Positions 1 to 8,208 of a DNA stretch of 29,901 bases are shown here, piece after piece. Within the stretch, counting starts at the first letter, position 1. The number at the start of each line of letters is the position of its first letter. The position numbers and the translations under genes are program-made. The DNA is from Deltaproteobacteria bacterium (lineage in GTDB: Bacteria > Bdellovibrionota_C > UBA2361 > SZUA-149 > JADYYL01): positions 1 to 29,901 of the forward strand of contig JADYYL010000268.1 in NCBI GenBank assembly GCA_020853655.1. Direction: 5' to 3'. The notes beneath the pieces are model-generated. The model was not told where the DNA came from. It saw nothing but the letters and a program-made list of their open reading frames with translations, and did not search any database.

Positions 1-256
1 ACTTGTGATAGCGGGGCGATAGAGAATCGTAGTAATTTTTGACCGCATCGTTTGCGTATCTCGCGTCTGCTTGCTTGCGAGCAGACGCGCTTTGCCTTTC
101 GGTGTTGCACAGAAGACAGACTCGTATAGGTCGATCGAATGCGAGCACATCGCAGGCGACAAACGCCCTCCGGGTGTGTCGGAGCAGCTTCCATTTGAAG
201 GTAGGTGAACTGCTCTGGATATTCCTTGGGTTTCACTCATTTCTCGCAGGATTCAG

Positions 257-1561
257 ATGCTGCTCCGAAAAGCCCCCACGTTCGGCCTCGTTACACTACC
301 AATGCTCTTGTGCTTCCCCTCGTTGAGCTTTGCGGCTCCCAAACCTCCGCGCGCGATTTGTTATAACAATTCGACCGGTGCGATCGCTCTCCGGACGCGA
401 TGCCGCGCTGGCGAGACGAAGTTTCTTACCCGCGCAGAACTCGTGGGTGCGCAGGGAGCCACTGGAGCGCAGGGTCCTGCCGGAGAAACTGGAGCCGTGG
501 GTCCAACTGGCCCAACTGGTGCGACCGGCCCAACTGGTGCGACCGGTGCGACCGGTGCGACCGGTGCGACCGGTGCGACCGGCGCGACCGGCGCGACCGG
601 TGCGACTGGCGCGACTGGCGCTACCGGCCCAACTGGGTCCGATGGAACTTTGCGAGCCTATGGTGACGGATCAGATGGCGATCAGGTGTTCAGCGCAACC
701 ACCACATTAGATCCCGTCAGGCAGTACAACAACATCACGATCGACAATGGGACAACTCTCAATGTTCCCAGTGGTGCCACAATCCGTTGCACCGGGACCT
801 TGACTAACAACGGTACTATTTCGGTTGCGGCATTTGGCGGCGGCGGTGGTTACGGCGCCACGAATGCAGATACTTTTCTCATTCCAGTTGACGTTGCTTC
901 TGCCGGTCTCGGTTCCTATCCCGCCCAAAATGGTACCTATGGAACTTCGGCAGGGACCGTCTTCGGAGGAGCGAGCGGACCGGCTATGGATCCCTCGATT
1001 GCAGCGGCGCAGTTTCGTCCAACTTCTGCGGCTGGTGGCGCCGGTGGAGGACGTGTTTCGGCGTTTGGTGGGAGTGGTGGAGGCTCGCTGCGAATTATGT
1101 GCGCAGGTGGAGTGAGCAACGGTGGCACGGGACTTATTCGGGCGAATGGGGCGACGGGAAGTACGGGAACTGGGGGAGGCGCAGGAGGTCTCATCGTCAT
1201 CGGATCGCAAATCTCAGTTACGAATGCGGGCACGATCTCTGCTGTGGGCGCGGCTGGTGGCGCGGTTACTGTGACCTCTGGTGGCGGTGGTGGCGGTGGT
1301 GGCGGAATCGTGCACCTTATTGCTCCTACCGTGAGCAATACGGGAACCATCAACGTTTCTGGTGGAAACGGTGTTTCCGCGGCCCTCGCGGGAACTGTAA
1401 CGTCCTCGCCGCGCAGTGGAGGAGGAGGCGGTGGTGGGCTCGGAGGAGGGGGTGGGCCGGGTGCGAGCGTCTCCACCGACGGAAGTACCAGTGCGTCGAG
1501 TAGCGGATCTGCAGGCTTGACGATTACCTCCAACGTCGATCCAACTGCGCTCGGGCTATAG
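257..1561 (+). CDS. Secreted collagen-like, glycine-rich surface protein (paralogue of 23942-25201)
   Basis: This is a 434-residue secreted protein. Residues 1-27 form a signal peptide: basic start, hydrophobic core, and a likely cleavage after SFA. A short conserved head follows, with PKPPRAIC and ALRTRCRAGE around two cysteines (C35, C49). Residues about 64-126 are an uninterrupted Gly-X-Y tract, mostly GAT, typical of bacterial collagen-like proteins that form trimeric stalks. The rest is rich in glycine and serine and repeats NNGTI/NAGTI/NTGTI strands separated by GGGG runs, which suggests a beta-solenoid-like or adhesin-like body. The protein ends in DPTALGL, nearly identical to the end of its paralogue. 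The start is preceded by AGGATT. No enzymatic motif or LPXTG anchor is visible. A role as a cell-surface fibre or adhesin is inferred. Confidence 0.85.
   Translation: MLLRKAPTFGLVTLPMLLCFPSLSFAAPKPPRAICYNNSTGAIALRTRCRAGETKFLTRAELVGAQGATGAQGPAGETGAVGPTGPTGATGPTGATGATGATGATGATGATGATGATGATGATGPTGSDGTLRAYGDGSDGDQVFSATTTLDPVRQYNNITIDNGTTLNVPSGATIRCTGTLTNNGTISVAAFGGGGGYGATNADTFLIPVDVASAGLGSYPAQNGTYGTSAGTVFGGASGPAMDPSIAAAQFRPTSAAGGAGGGRVSAFGGSGGGSLRIMCAGGVSNGGTGLIRANGATGSTGTGGGAGGLIVIGSQISVTNAGTISAVGAAGGAVTVTSGGGGGGGGGIVHLIAPTVSNTGTINVSGGNGVSAALAGTVTSSPRSGGGGGGGLGGGGGPGASVSTDGSTSASSSGSAGLTITSNVDPTALGL
500..640 (+). repeat. 9-bp tandem repeat encoding Gly-Ala-Thr triplets
   Basis: Near-identical 9-bp units of the form GCGACCGGT, with C/T and G/C variants and some CCAACTGGT-type units, run through the collagen-like tract of the 257-1561 gene. 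All unit lengths are multiples of three, so slippage would change stalk length without breaking the frame. The paralogue at 24 kb has a shorter and more diverged tract. Confidence 0.85.
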
Positions 1562-1837
1562 TGGGCAGTGGCAGATGTTGGAGAGATTTCGACGACTTTT
1601 CTGGGAACCGAGTGACTGGGGAATATCTGTCGGTCAGGACGTTGAGAAAGGAAATTGAGTTCTCGGTCTGGTCAGACGAAGGCTGCTCGCCGAGCGCTCG
1701 ACTCTTCTAAAAGTTGTCAAATTCCATCGAGCGAAGAGCGACAGCTCAACACTCGATGGCCCTTGGCTGCGCGTCGCAATAGAGTTGGGTAACGACGCGC
1801 TTTTTTCACCCGACGCGCGACTCTACTCGCCAGCTCT

Positions 1838-3331
1838 CTACGGCGCCGTGCGAAAGGTCGAGGGAGCCGCTGGTGGAGTGGAGTCGCCGGGCGGGGTCCC
1901 TCCGCTCGTCAGACCGATCGTTTCGTTCCCCGTGACATACATGCCCGCCGGGATGATGTCGGTTGTGCTTCCATCACCATCGAGGTCCAGATAGTCAACG
2001 CCCAGCGTGCGGGCCGGCGACGATGTTTGGAGATGATAGTCAGTTCCTCCAACAAATCGCGGATCGGCAACCTGTGACGCCGGCGCTGCGGCATCCTGAT
2101 TGAGAGTGCTTTGCCACGTGGCAAGTGAGCTGAAGTTACCTGAAGCGCTCGCAGCGAACTGACCGTAGCCGAAGAACAGATTGTGCTCCGAATCGTAGTA
2201 AGCGGGGTTCTGGAGTTCCGTGTTGACAACATTCGCCGCGGTGGCGAACGACGCGTTATTGACCATGATGTTGTTCCAGACGACGATCCCCGCGTTCGCG
2301 ATCAAGCCGTTCGAAACCCAGATGGTGTTCTGCGAGCCGACGGACGTGTTGTTTACGATCTTGGCGTGCGCCGGATTGTTCAGGACATTTGTTCCGTCAA
2401 AATTCCAAACGCGCACGGCCGCTTCCTGGCAGTTCCCGAAGAAGTTTTGATGGATGACGATGGGATTCGCTGCATTGTATGGCGCACCGGCGTGTAGCCC
2501 GATGCAACCGCCTTGCTGGACGTTCGCTTTGCCGATGTTGTGAAAGTAATTGTATCGAATGACCGAGCGATGCGTAAGCGCGCTTGAGAACGGCCCCCCT
2601 TTCACGAAGACACCCGCGCCGCATTGGGAGAAGTCGTTGTTCTCGATAATGAAGCCTTCGGACGAATACGTTTTGACGCAGGCGCCGTTAAACGTGTTGC
2701 CAGTCGTGAATATGTTCTGAATTCGATTGTTGCGGATTACAGTTCCAACCGTTTGCTCGATACGGATGCCCGCGTGGTTATCGTTGGCGGAGTTCGAATT
2801 GCCGTTACCGAGAATCGTGAGATTCTGAAACACACAACCCGTCGAACCCCACGAGGTAACCGGTCCCGTATCGGGGCGCGAGGGCGCGAGCGACTCGTCA
2901 ATCGTGAAGCCATCCCAAGTAACGTAGTTCTGGTAGTAGCAGCCGATGATCGGTCCAGCGCCGCTGGTGTACACTAGACTGACCGTACCAACCGCGCGGT
3001 AGGTGACCGGGTTGCCAATCGTTCCCGCATTCTGCGAGTAAAACGCGGGCTCGTTTCGTGTATTTGAACCGGCAGTTGAGTACGTTCCCGCGGAGACCAG
3101 GACCACGTCGCCCGCCTGGGCCGCCTGTGCGGAGACCCGCGCTTCTCGATCCGTGCTCCCCCACGCTGCACGCCCCAATGTGCGCCAAGGATTCGACGCG
3201 TTATTCGCGGCATAGGTGGTGGAATCGTTTCCAATCGCACTGTCGACATAGAGCGTCTTTGCTTCGCTGAGAACTGGAACACAAAATGCGGCGAGGCAGA
3301 ATGTTAGAGCGAGGTACTTCAATAAACTCAT
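1838..3331 (-). CDS. Secreted right-handed parallel beta-helix protein (pectin-lyase-like fold)
   Basis: This is a 497-residue protein starting at ATG 3331, where GGAG lies 5 bases upstream and a clean signal peptide begins (MSLLKYLALTFCLAAF, cleavage near LSEA). The frame is open further upstream, but that extension is arginine- and proline-rich with no signal sequence, so it was not used. The mature protein opens with KTLYVDSAIGNDS, the usual entry of secreted parallel beta-helix proteins. It continues with many short NN/I turns such as VIRNNRIQNI, FIIENNDFSQC, VIRYNYFHNIG, IVIHQNFFGNC and AKIVNNTSVG, the signature of stacked rungs. No lyase or hydrolase catalytic residues could be assigned. 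The C-terminus (PPGDSTPPAAPSTFRTAP) looks like the linker that normally introduces a fibronectin type III domain, but a stop follows at once. It is probably a surface polysaccharide-binding or -cleaving protein. Confidence 0.8.
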   Translation of the reverse strand: MSLLKYLALTFCLAAFCVPVLSEAKTLYVDSAIGNDSTTYAANNASNPWRTLGRAAWGSTDREARVSAQAAQAGDVVLVSAGTYSTAGSNTRNEPAFYSQNAGTIGNPVTYRAVGTVSLVYTSGAGPIIGCYYQNYVTWDGFTIDESLAPSRPDTGPVTSWGSTGCVFQNLTILGNGNSNSANDNHAGIRIEQTVGTVIRNNRIQNIFTTGNTFNGACVKTYSSEGFIIENNDFSQCGAGVFVKGGPFSSALTHRSVIRYNYFHNIGKANVQQGGCIGLHAGAPYNAANPIVIHQNFFGNCQEAAVRVWNFDGTNVLNNPAHAKIVNNTSVGSQNTIWVSNGLIANAGIVVWNNIMVNNASFATAANVVNTELQNPAYYDSEHNLFFGYGQFAASASGNFSSLATWQSTLNQDAAAPASQVADPRFVGGTDYHLQTSSPARTLGVDYLDLDGDGSTTDIIPAGMYVTGNETIGLTSGGTPPGDSTPPAAPSTFRTAP

Positions 3332-3688
3332 TGAGGCTCCAGCAAGAGAAAGAGAGAGAGGGGGATCAAATTCACAACGCTTAATTGTCGGCCGATCCGC
3401 TCTTCTGGCATTGCAACAACGAGCGTCGGAGAACGAGGGTGATTGTCTCATGCCGGGAGAGCGCTGTTCAAGCGGATGCCCCTTGGCACAACCCATTTCT
3501 GGGTTTGTAGGAGCGTCACGAGTAGTTAGCCCAGCCCAAGGAGCCTTCACAGAGACGGAAAGGAGAAAGGTTTGAGAGAATCAGCCTAGCACAACCTTTG
3601 TTTTGAAAACCTCTGTGACGATCCGAGAGGGGGATGAGAGCACTATCGCTCCACCCCCTCTCGGAGATCGTGCCGCGAATCCTCCTCT
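3332..3688. other. Gene-free stretch with nested inverted repeats
   Basis: No convincing reading frame is present between the AAA+ gene stop and the beta-helix gene start. The stretch holds a perfect 11-bp inverted repeat (3623-3633 with 3654-3664). It also holds a nested pair nearer the beta-helix gene: TCACAGAG near 3549 with CTCTGTGA near 3611, enclosing AAAGGTT with AACCTTT. One of these probably ends transcription of the AAA+ gene. The other may lie in the leader of the beta-helix gene. Confidence 0.5.
3623..3664 (-). terminator. Strong 11-bp hairpin downstream of the AAA+ regulator gene
   Basis: CCGAGAGGGGG at 3623-3633 pairs perfectly with CCCCCTCTCGG at 3654-3664 around a 20-base loop. 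It lies 25 bases past the stop codon of the minus-strand AAA+ gene. No T-run follows directly; the nearest pyrimidine-rich stretch is about 15 bases on. It is probably a transcription end or an mRNA 3' stabiliser, not a textbook intrinsic terminator. Confidence 0.5.
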
Positions 3689-6061
3689 CTACTTGCCCAT
3701 GCTTATCTGTACGCGTCGGATCTCCGGCCCGAATGTCGCCATCGCATCGAAGACCCAAGCTTCCTCTCTTCCCAAGAGCAATGACTGCTCACGGCGATCA
3801 GTCGTCATTTCTAACGACGCGAGATAAGCCAGAGCACAAAGCTGTCGGATACTGAGCGTTGGAAGTTTAGGCTCATCAGCCCGAACCGGCCTGCGGAGTT
3901 TCTCGTCTTTCTCGAGCCGCTTCCGAACGCTGCTCACCGGCCATCCGAGCTCTCGAGCGGCGCGCTCCTCGCTTCCCTGGTTCTTCGTCAGAGCCCGCCG
4001 AATCGCGAGTCTAAGCAGAACGGGGACATTGAACGTGTGAATCTCGAAGCGTTCGAGAATGAGTGCCTTCCGCTCATCTCTTGAAGGGAGCCCCGATCTT
4101 GCGGGAGGAGCGGGCGGTACCGAAGGGAGTGCCGCTGCCTCCTCTCCCGGAGTATCACCATCGACGTCCGGCGGATCTGCTGGACGCTCAGGTTCCGGGC
4201 TTGGAGCGGGAGGATCGGGATCCGGTCCTCGTGGAGCTGCGTTCGCCTCCTCTCCCGGAGCATCACCATCGACGTCCGGCGGATCTGCCGGAGACTCAGG
4301 TTCCGGGATTGGTGCTGGTGGTTGGGGAGGCGGCGCTGGCGGAGCCGCCGCAGAGGGATCGGGCGAAGCTGTCCGCGGGTCGAAGAGAACTCGAAATCCT
4401 CCGCGATCCGTCACTTTCATTCCGAGTCGCGCCCCCTCATTCAGCATCGCTTGCTGAAGTTGGTCGAGGTGGACCGGAAGATTCCACCGCTCCAAGTCGA
4501 AGGTCGGAACTGCCTCGCCCTCCTTGGCCTGCATCACGCTCACATACCCGTTGGACCTTCCCAAGAGTCTGCACGCTTTCAACTGTTGACCCTCGGACCT
4601 TGCAAGAGCGACGACCAGCGCCATCCTCCGCAACGTCGACATATCCCAGCTTGGGACCCAGTATGGGCCTTCCACCGGGGGAAGGGGAAGCGCCAGAGGA
4701 TCTGCCGCCGAGGCAGTGGCGCGCGTTCGTGAGAGCGGCGTTGCTGGCGTGACACCCGGAACACGAACCATGGTCGTGCCCGTGAGCGCTTGGTCGAGCC
4801 GCGTCGCTTCCGCGGTGACCACGCGATAGAGCTCCCCGTGGTCGACGGGGAGATTCCAGCGCGCGGCGTCCACCTCTGGTAGTGGCGAACTTCGCACCTT
4901 GAACAAGTTGATCACGTATGCGGTTGCGCGTCCGAGCATTCGCTCCGCGCGGTGTTTATTTCCGTTCGACCGGGCGAGCGCAACCGCAACCGCCATCTCG
5001 AACAGCTGCTTCAGATCCCAGGTCGGGATCCAGAACTCCGCGCTCCCATCCGACGGGAGCGGGAGTGGTTGGTCGATAGATGCGGCTTGCGCTGCACCCC
5101 TCGACGCGGGGAGTGGAGGTGGCGCAGGCGGATCCGACCCGGCTGCGCTGGCCTCGTCGGGATGAGTCGCCGCGGTTGTTACGGCGGCATCTTCTTCGTT
5201 GCGGTCCGCGACCGGGGCTGGTGTCGAATCGCAAAACTCCACGCCTTGCGGTGCAGCTGATCTCGCATCGCCCACGTTGGCGAGTTGATCGAGCATCGGT
5301 TCCTTGCCCGGTGCGATGATCGAATCGACATCGATAGTCGACCGACTTTCGCTCAAGAGCACGGCGACCTCCAAAACGCTCACGAGCTCTCGCACCCCAC
5401 CGTTCCACGGGAGGGTTGCGAGGTACTCGAGCGCTTCGCCAGAGAGACGTGCCGATCCGTTGCTCAACGCGTCGACGATATCGCCGGCGATCACCGGGAG
5501 ATCCTCGATATGTTCGTTGAGTGGTGGAACGTCAATGGAGAGAACGCGCAGTCGGTACAAAAGATCGGCGCGAAACGTGCCGGCCTTCACGCACTCTTCG
5601 AGGTTCACGTTGGTCGTTGCGAGGATCCGGAGACCCGTCTCGCCCGTTCCGCCGGCCGTGCGGAGCTCCTCGTCGAAGAGTCCGAGGAGCACCGCCTGAG
5701 AGGCCATCGGAAGGGCTGAGACTTCATCCAGGAGCAACGTGCCGCCTCTCGATTCTCGAAGGATGCTCGCCGGTGAGTCGAACAGCTCGTCTCGCATCCG
5801 GTGCGGATCGAAGAACAGCGAGCACGGAACGACGACAAGTGGACGCTCCGCGCGCGATGAGTTGCGGTGCGCGATTCGAGCCGCGAGCTCCTTCCCCGAT
5901 CCGGTTCGGCCGGAAATGAGGAGAGGTGAGTTCGACGCTCCGTAAAGCTGAAGCAGTCGTGCCACACGCGAAAGTGCTGCGCTGCGGCATCTCTGGAACG
6001 TTGCGATTCCCCGTTCGATAGTCCATCGAACGGGGGCCGTGCTGACGAGCTCGTCCGCCAT
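3689..6061 (-). CDS. AAA+ regulator of the sigma-54 activator type without the GAFTGA loop, with tandem Fis-like HTH domains
   Basis: This is a 790-residue protein; ATG 6061 has GGAGG 6 bases upstream. Residues about 25-250 are an AAA+ domain like that of sigma-54 activators: Walker A GRTGSGKE (51-58), Walker B GTLLLDEV (107-114), sensor ILATTN (146-151), arginine-finger segment FRADLLYRL (163-171) and sensor II WNGGVREL (219-226, usually WPGNVREL). The segment that should hold GAFTGA (about 83-105) is shortened and has no such motif, so activation of sigma-54 RNA polymerase is doubtful. There is no receiver, GAF or PAS domain in front. The tail has two similar blocks of about 80 residues (343-425 and 467-547), each with a Fis-like HTH (ALARSxG...LLGR). 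A proline/acid-rich linker with a duplicated PADPPDVDGD unit follows, then two more HTH-like helices (682-716, 736-772). It is probably an ATP-dependent DNA-binding regulator or DNA-organising protein; its targets are unknown. Confidence 0.75.
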   Translation of the reverse strand: MADELVSTAPVRWTIERGIATFQRCRSAALSRVARLLQLYGASNSPLLISGRTGSGKELAARIAHRNSSRAERPLVVVPCSLFFDPHRMRDELFDSPASILRESRGGTLLLDEVSALPMASQAVLLGLFDEELRTAGGTGETGLRILATTNVNLEECVKAGTFRADLLYRLRVLSIDVPPLNEHIEDLPVIAGDIVDALSNGSARLSGEALEYLATLPWNGGVRELVSVLEVAVLLSESRSTIDVDSIIAPGKEPMLDQLANVGDARSAAPQGVEFCDSTPAPVADRNEEDAAVTTAATHPDEASAAGSDPPAPPPLPASRGAAQAASIDQPLPLPSDGSAEFWIPTWDLKQLFEMAVAVALARSNGNKHRAERMLGRATAYVINLFKVRSSPLPEVDAARWNLPVDHGELYRVVTAEATRLDQALTGTTMVRVPGVTPATPLSRTRATASAADPLALPLPPVEGPYWVPSWDMSTLRRMALVVALARSEGQQLKACRLLGRSNGYVSVMQAKEGEAVPTFDLERWNLPVHLDQLQQAMLNEGARLGMKVTDRGGFRVLFDPRTASPDPSAAAPPAPPPQPPAPIPEPESPADPPDVDGDAPGEEANAAPRGPDPDPPAPSPEPERPADPPDVDGDTPGEEAAALPSVPPAPPARSGLPSRDERKALILERFEIHTFNVPVLLRLAIRRALTKNQGSEERAARELGWPVSSVRKRLEKDEKLRRPVRADEPKLPTLSIRQLCALAYLASLEMTTDRREQSLLLGREEAWVFDAMATFGPEIRRVQISMGK
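4141..4306 (-). repeat. Imperfect 58-bp direct repeat inside the AAA+ gene linker
   Basis: The stretches 4141-4198 and 4249-4306 are nearly identical and lie exactly 108 bp (36 codons) apart. On the minus strand both encode PExPADPPDVDGDxPGEE. The duplication is in frame and lengthens the proline/acid-rich linker between the second and third HTH-like segments. Confidence 0.85.
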
Positions 6062-6369
6062 GCTGCACCTCCAATGCCGCCGGAATCAAATGTGATGATG
6101 TAGTTAGAAACCGTAGCTAGGCTGTTTCTCTACAGTGGCGCGTATTGAGGCCCACCGGAGAGAAACGGTGTATCAACTGCTCGGACGGATGGAGAAAGAA
6201 CCGAAGTCAATCGCAATGATGCCGATACTACCAGCCGCGATAGAACAAAGGCCGCGAGCAGGAATGGCGAGCCGGAACGGGGCTCGATCGGAGGAGCGTA
6301 GCGCGGTGGGATTTGTGTTGCAACTTTTCGCGGAATCGAGAGTTCCCGCGGCACCACGTGCGGAGCGGC
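6062..6369. other. Gene-free stretch upstream of the AAA+ gene
   Basis: No coding frame with recognisable features lies here. The stretch must hold the promoter of the minus-strand AAA+ gene and the 3' end of the transporter transcript. I see only a weak 5-bp hairpin (CACCG/CGGTG near 6152-6170) and no convincing promoter boxes. Confidence 0.4.
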
Positions 6370-7248
6370 TTAAGCGCGCTCGGCGAGCACGATCATCAAC
6401 GCCCCGACGATCATCGCGCCGGAGACGAGTAACTTGAACGGCTGCGCCTGCTCGCGAAACGCTACGACGCCAAGAAATACCGCGAACGCAATACTGAGCT
6501 GACCGATGGCCGCCACATACGCGACAAGTGTGAACTCGTTTGCAACAAAGTTGAGTTGATATCCGAGTCCCCAGAGGAGAGCGACGGAGAAAGCGGGTAG
6601 TGGGGCGGAGCGTATCATCGCGATCATCGGCACTCGCTTCGCTATGAGTGCAACGGTGAAAAGGACGAGGGAGCCACCCAGAATCAACCCGATGAATGAG
6701 ATCGAGTCGATCATCGGCGCAGCCTTTTTCGTCGTCGTGACGATCGTGGCGAGACAAAGTGAGCAAACGATCATCCAGCGAAGTGCCTGGCTGGACAGAA
6801 TGCTCCTCCATTGGAATTTCTCCTCGCCATCGCGTTCGATGCTCAGCAGGCATCCTCCCCCAACCACGATGACAATCCCAATGAGCGCCTCAATCGTTGG
6901 CACCTCGGACAGAAAGGCCATTCCGAACAGCGCGATGGCCACGGGGAAGAGGGAGCAAAGCGGCATGACGATAGAGAACTCGGCACTGCGGAGCGCAGTC
7001 ATGAACGCCACTTCTGCGGCTACGCTGGCGAGTATTGATACGCCTAAGAAGTACCAGAATGTAGTGGGGTCGGTAATCGCTACTTCCCGCACCTGAAACG
7101 GGTGCACCAAAGCAGCAACCAACACCCCGCCGAGGAGAGTAAGCCAAATGACTACCCAAGAGTCGACTGTGGCGGCGAGATGTTTCTTAAAGGCATCCGC
7201 GCTTGCAAGAAGCACGGAGGACACAAGGGCCAGCACGATACCAGTCAT
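6370..7248 (-). CDS. EamA/DMT-family membrane transporter
   Basis: This is a 292-residue integral membrane protein with about ten hydrophobic helices in two halves of roughly five each, the layout of the drug/metabolite transporter superfamily with two EamA repeats. It begins MTGIVLALVSSVLLASADAF; each half ends in a helix such as TIEALIGIVIVVGGGCLL and PFKLLVSGAMIVGALMIV, as is usual for the fold. ATG 7248 is preferred because AAGAGA stands 6 bases upstream; a GTG 27 bases earlier is in frame but lies close to an inverted repeat. The substrate cannot be told from sequence; family members export amino acids, nucleosides or drugs. It is probably transcribed alone, since both neighbours are about 300 bp or more away. 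Confidence 0.85.
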   Translation of the reverse strand: MTGIVLALVSSVLLASADAFKKHLAATVDSWVVIWLTLLGGVLVAALVHPFQVREVAITDPTTFWYFLGVSILASVAAEVAFMTALRSAEFSIVMPLCSLFPVAIALFGMAFLSEVPTIEALIGIVIVVGGGCLLSIERDGEEKFQWRSILSSQALRWMIVCSLCLATIVTTTKKAAPMIDSISFIGLILGGSLVLFTVALIAKRVPMIAMIRSAPLPAFSVALLWGLGYQLNFVANEFTLVAYVAAIGQLSIAFAVFLGVVAFREQAQPFKLLVSGAMIVGALMIVLAERA

Positions 7249-7275
7249 TTGCGTTCTCTTGTCGGTCCTTGTCAC

Positions 7276-7304
7276 CCGCTTCCCGAGTGCAGAACGGGAA
7301 GCGG
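7276..7304 (-). promoter_or_regulatory. Perfect 9-bp inverted repeat upstream of the EamA transporter gene
   Basis: CCGCTTCCC (7276-7284) and GGGAAGCGG (7296-7304) form a perfect inverted repeat with an 11-base spacer, centred about 42 bases upstream of the transporter start. The centre-to-centre distance of the arms is 20 bases, two helical turns, so it could be an operator for a dimeric repressor. It could equally be an RNA hairpin in the 5' leader. Confidence 0.5.
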
Positions 7305-7627
7305 AACTCGATGGATAGTGTAGGAGGGGAATCTGTCATCACTCAGCGGTCGAGATCAACGGTCGGTGCAAACCGATCGCCGATCTCAGTCATTTCTTTT
7401 TGCGGGTCGCGATGCGCGCTCAAAGCCGCTCCCATCGCGCCGCGATGCTCCGGGGAATGTCTCGTTCCTCGTTCGAGAACCGATCCTCTGCGCCCGGCGG
7501 CAAGCGTCGAGACATGACGGCCCCGTCGGTAAAGGAGGAGGCGGTCTCGTGTGGTGGCTTGTTATTCTTCTCTGTCCGGGACAAGTTTGCGAGGATGCAA
7601 CCCTGCCTCCCGGTTCGGCTTCCAATG

Positions 7628-7654
7628 TGAATAAAATGAGGGTCCGAGACCCTC
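7628..7654 (-). terminator. Intrinsic terminator of the PAP2-DUF457 operon
   Basis: Read on the minus strand, GAGGGTC-TCG-GACCCTC is a perfect 7-bp stem with a 3-base loop, followed immediately by ATTTTATT. It lies 13 bases past the stop codon of the DUF457 gene. This is a standard rho-independent terminator. Confidence 0.85.
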
Positions 7655-7666
7655 GGGGCGAAAACC

Positions 7667-8194
7667 CTAGAACACATATGTCAGTGCGGCGAGAATTGCC
7701 GCGCACGACCATATCCACGCAACTTCCGAAGCGACGCCGGCTGAGACCTTACCCAGGTAGGAGGGCTGCAGCACGCGCGTCGACAGCGGAATCGAGCGGA
7801 TCGGTCGCCATCTGAATCGATACCGTCGCCGGGTGAACGGGAGCAGAAGCGCTACGCCGTCTCGCCCGTTAAAGAGATCGAGCAGAAGATGCGACTGATA
7901 GCCCCAGAACACGACGGCACTGAGTGGGCCCGATGCGTCGAACCCGCGCATGAGCATGACCAAGAGCGGCGCTACGAACAGGCTGTGCGTAATGCCGCGA
8001 TGGGTGAACACGCGGTATCGGGAACTTTTCGCCACGATGGCGTGCCGGAGCTCGAAGACGACGTCGATATCCGGCAACGCCGCAGAGAGAGCGCCGGTGG
8101 CAACTGCTTGCCACACGGGGAGCTCTGGTACCACTCGAGCCGCGATCGCTCCGATCGCGGCCCCGAAGATTCCGTGCGAAATCGGCGTCGGCAT
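7667..8194 (-). CDS. DUF457/YdjM-type membrane-bound metal-dependent hydrolase
   Basis: This is a 175-residue membrane protein that begins MPTPISHGIFGAAIG. The family's histidine/aspartate pattern is complete: SHG near the start, ALPDIDVVFE, THRGITHSLF and SHLLLDLFNGRDG, with hydrophobic helices between. Known members (YdjM, LexA-regulated in E. coli) are inner-membrane proteins with a predicted metal-dependent hydrolase site; their substrate is not established. ATG 8194 is chosen because GAGGG lies 7 bases upstream; another ATG two codons earlier (8200) would place the ribosome site too close. It starts 14 bases after the stop of the PAP2-like gene, so the two are one operon. The frame is open much further upstream, but that part overlaps the PAP2 gene and is not protein-like. 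Confidence 0.85.
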   Translation of the reverse strand: MPTPISHGIFGAAIGAIAARVVPELPVWQAVATGALSAALPDIDVVFELRHAIVAKSSRYRVFTHRGITHSLFVAPLLVMLMRGFDASGPLSAVVFWGYQSHLLLDLFNGRDGVALLLPFTRRRYRFRWRPIRSIPLSTRVLQPSYLGKVSAGVASEVAWIWSCAAILAALTYVF

Positions 8195-8208
8195 GATCAT
8201 TCCCTCTT

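Larger units (their letters stand above)
7249..7666. other. Gene-free stretch between the transporter and the PAP2/DUF457 operon
   Basis: No supported gene is present. The stretch contains a perfect inverted repeat just upstream of the transporter start (7276-7304) and the intrinsic terminator of the upstream operon (7628-7654). Nothing recognisable was seen in between. Confidence 0.5.

Noticed and set aside
500..640. CRISPR-like regular repeats
   Set aside because: The 9-bp units have no spacers and keep the reading frame of a collagen-like tract.
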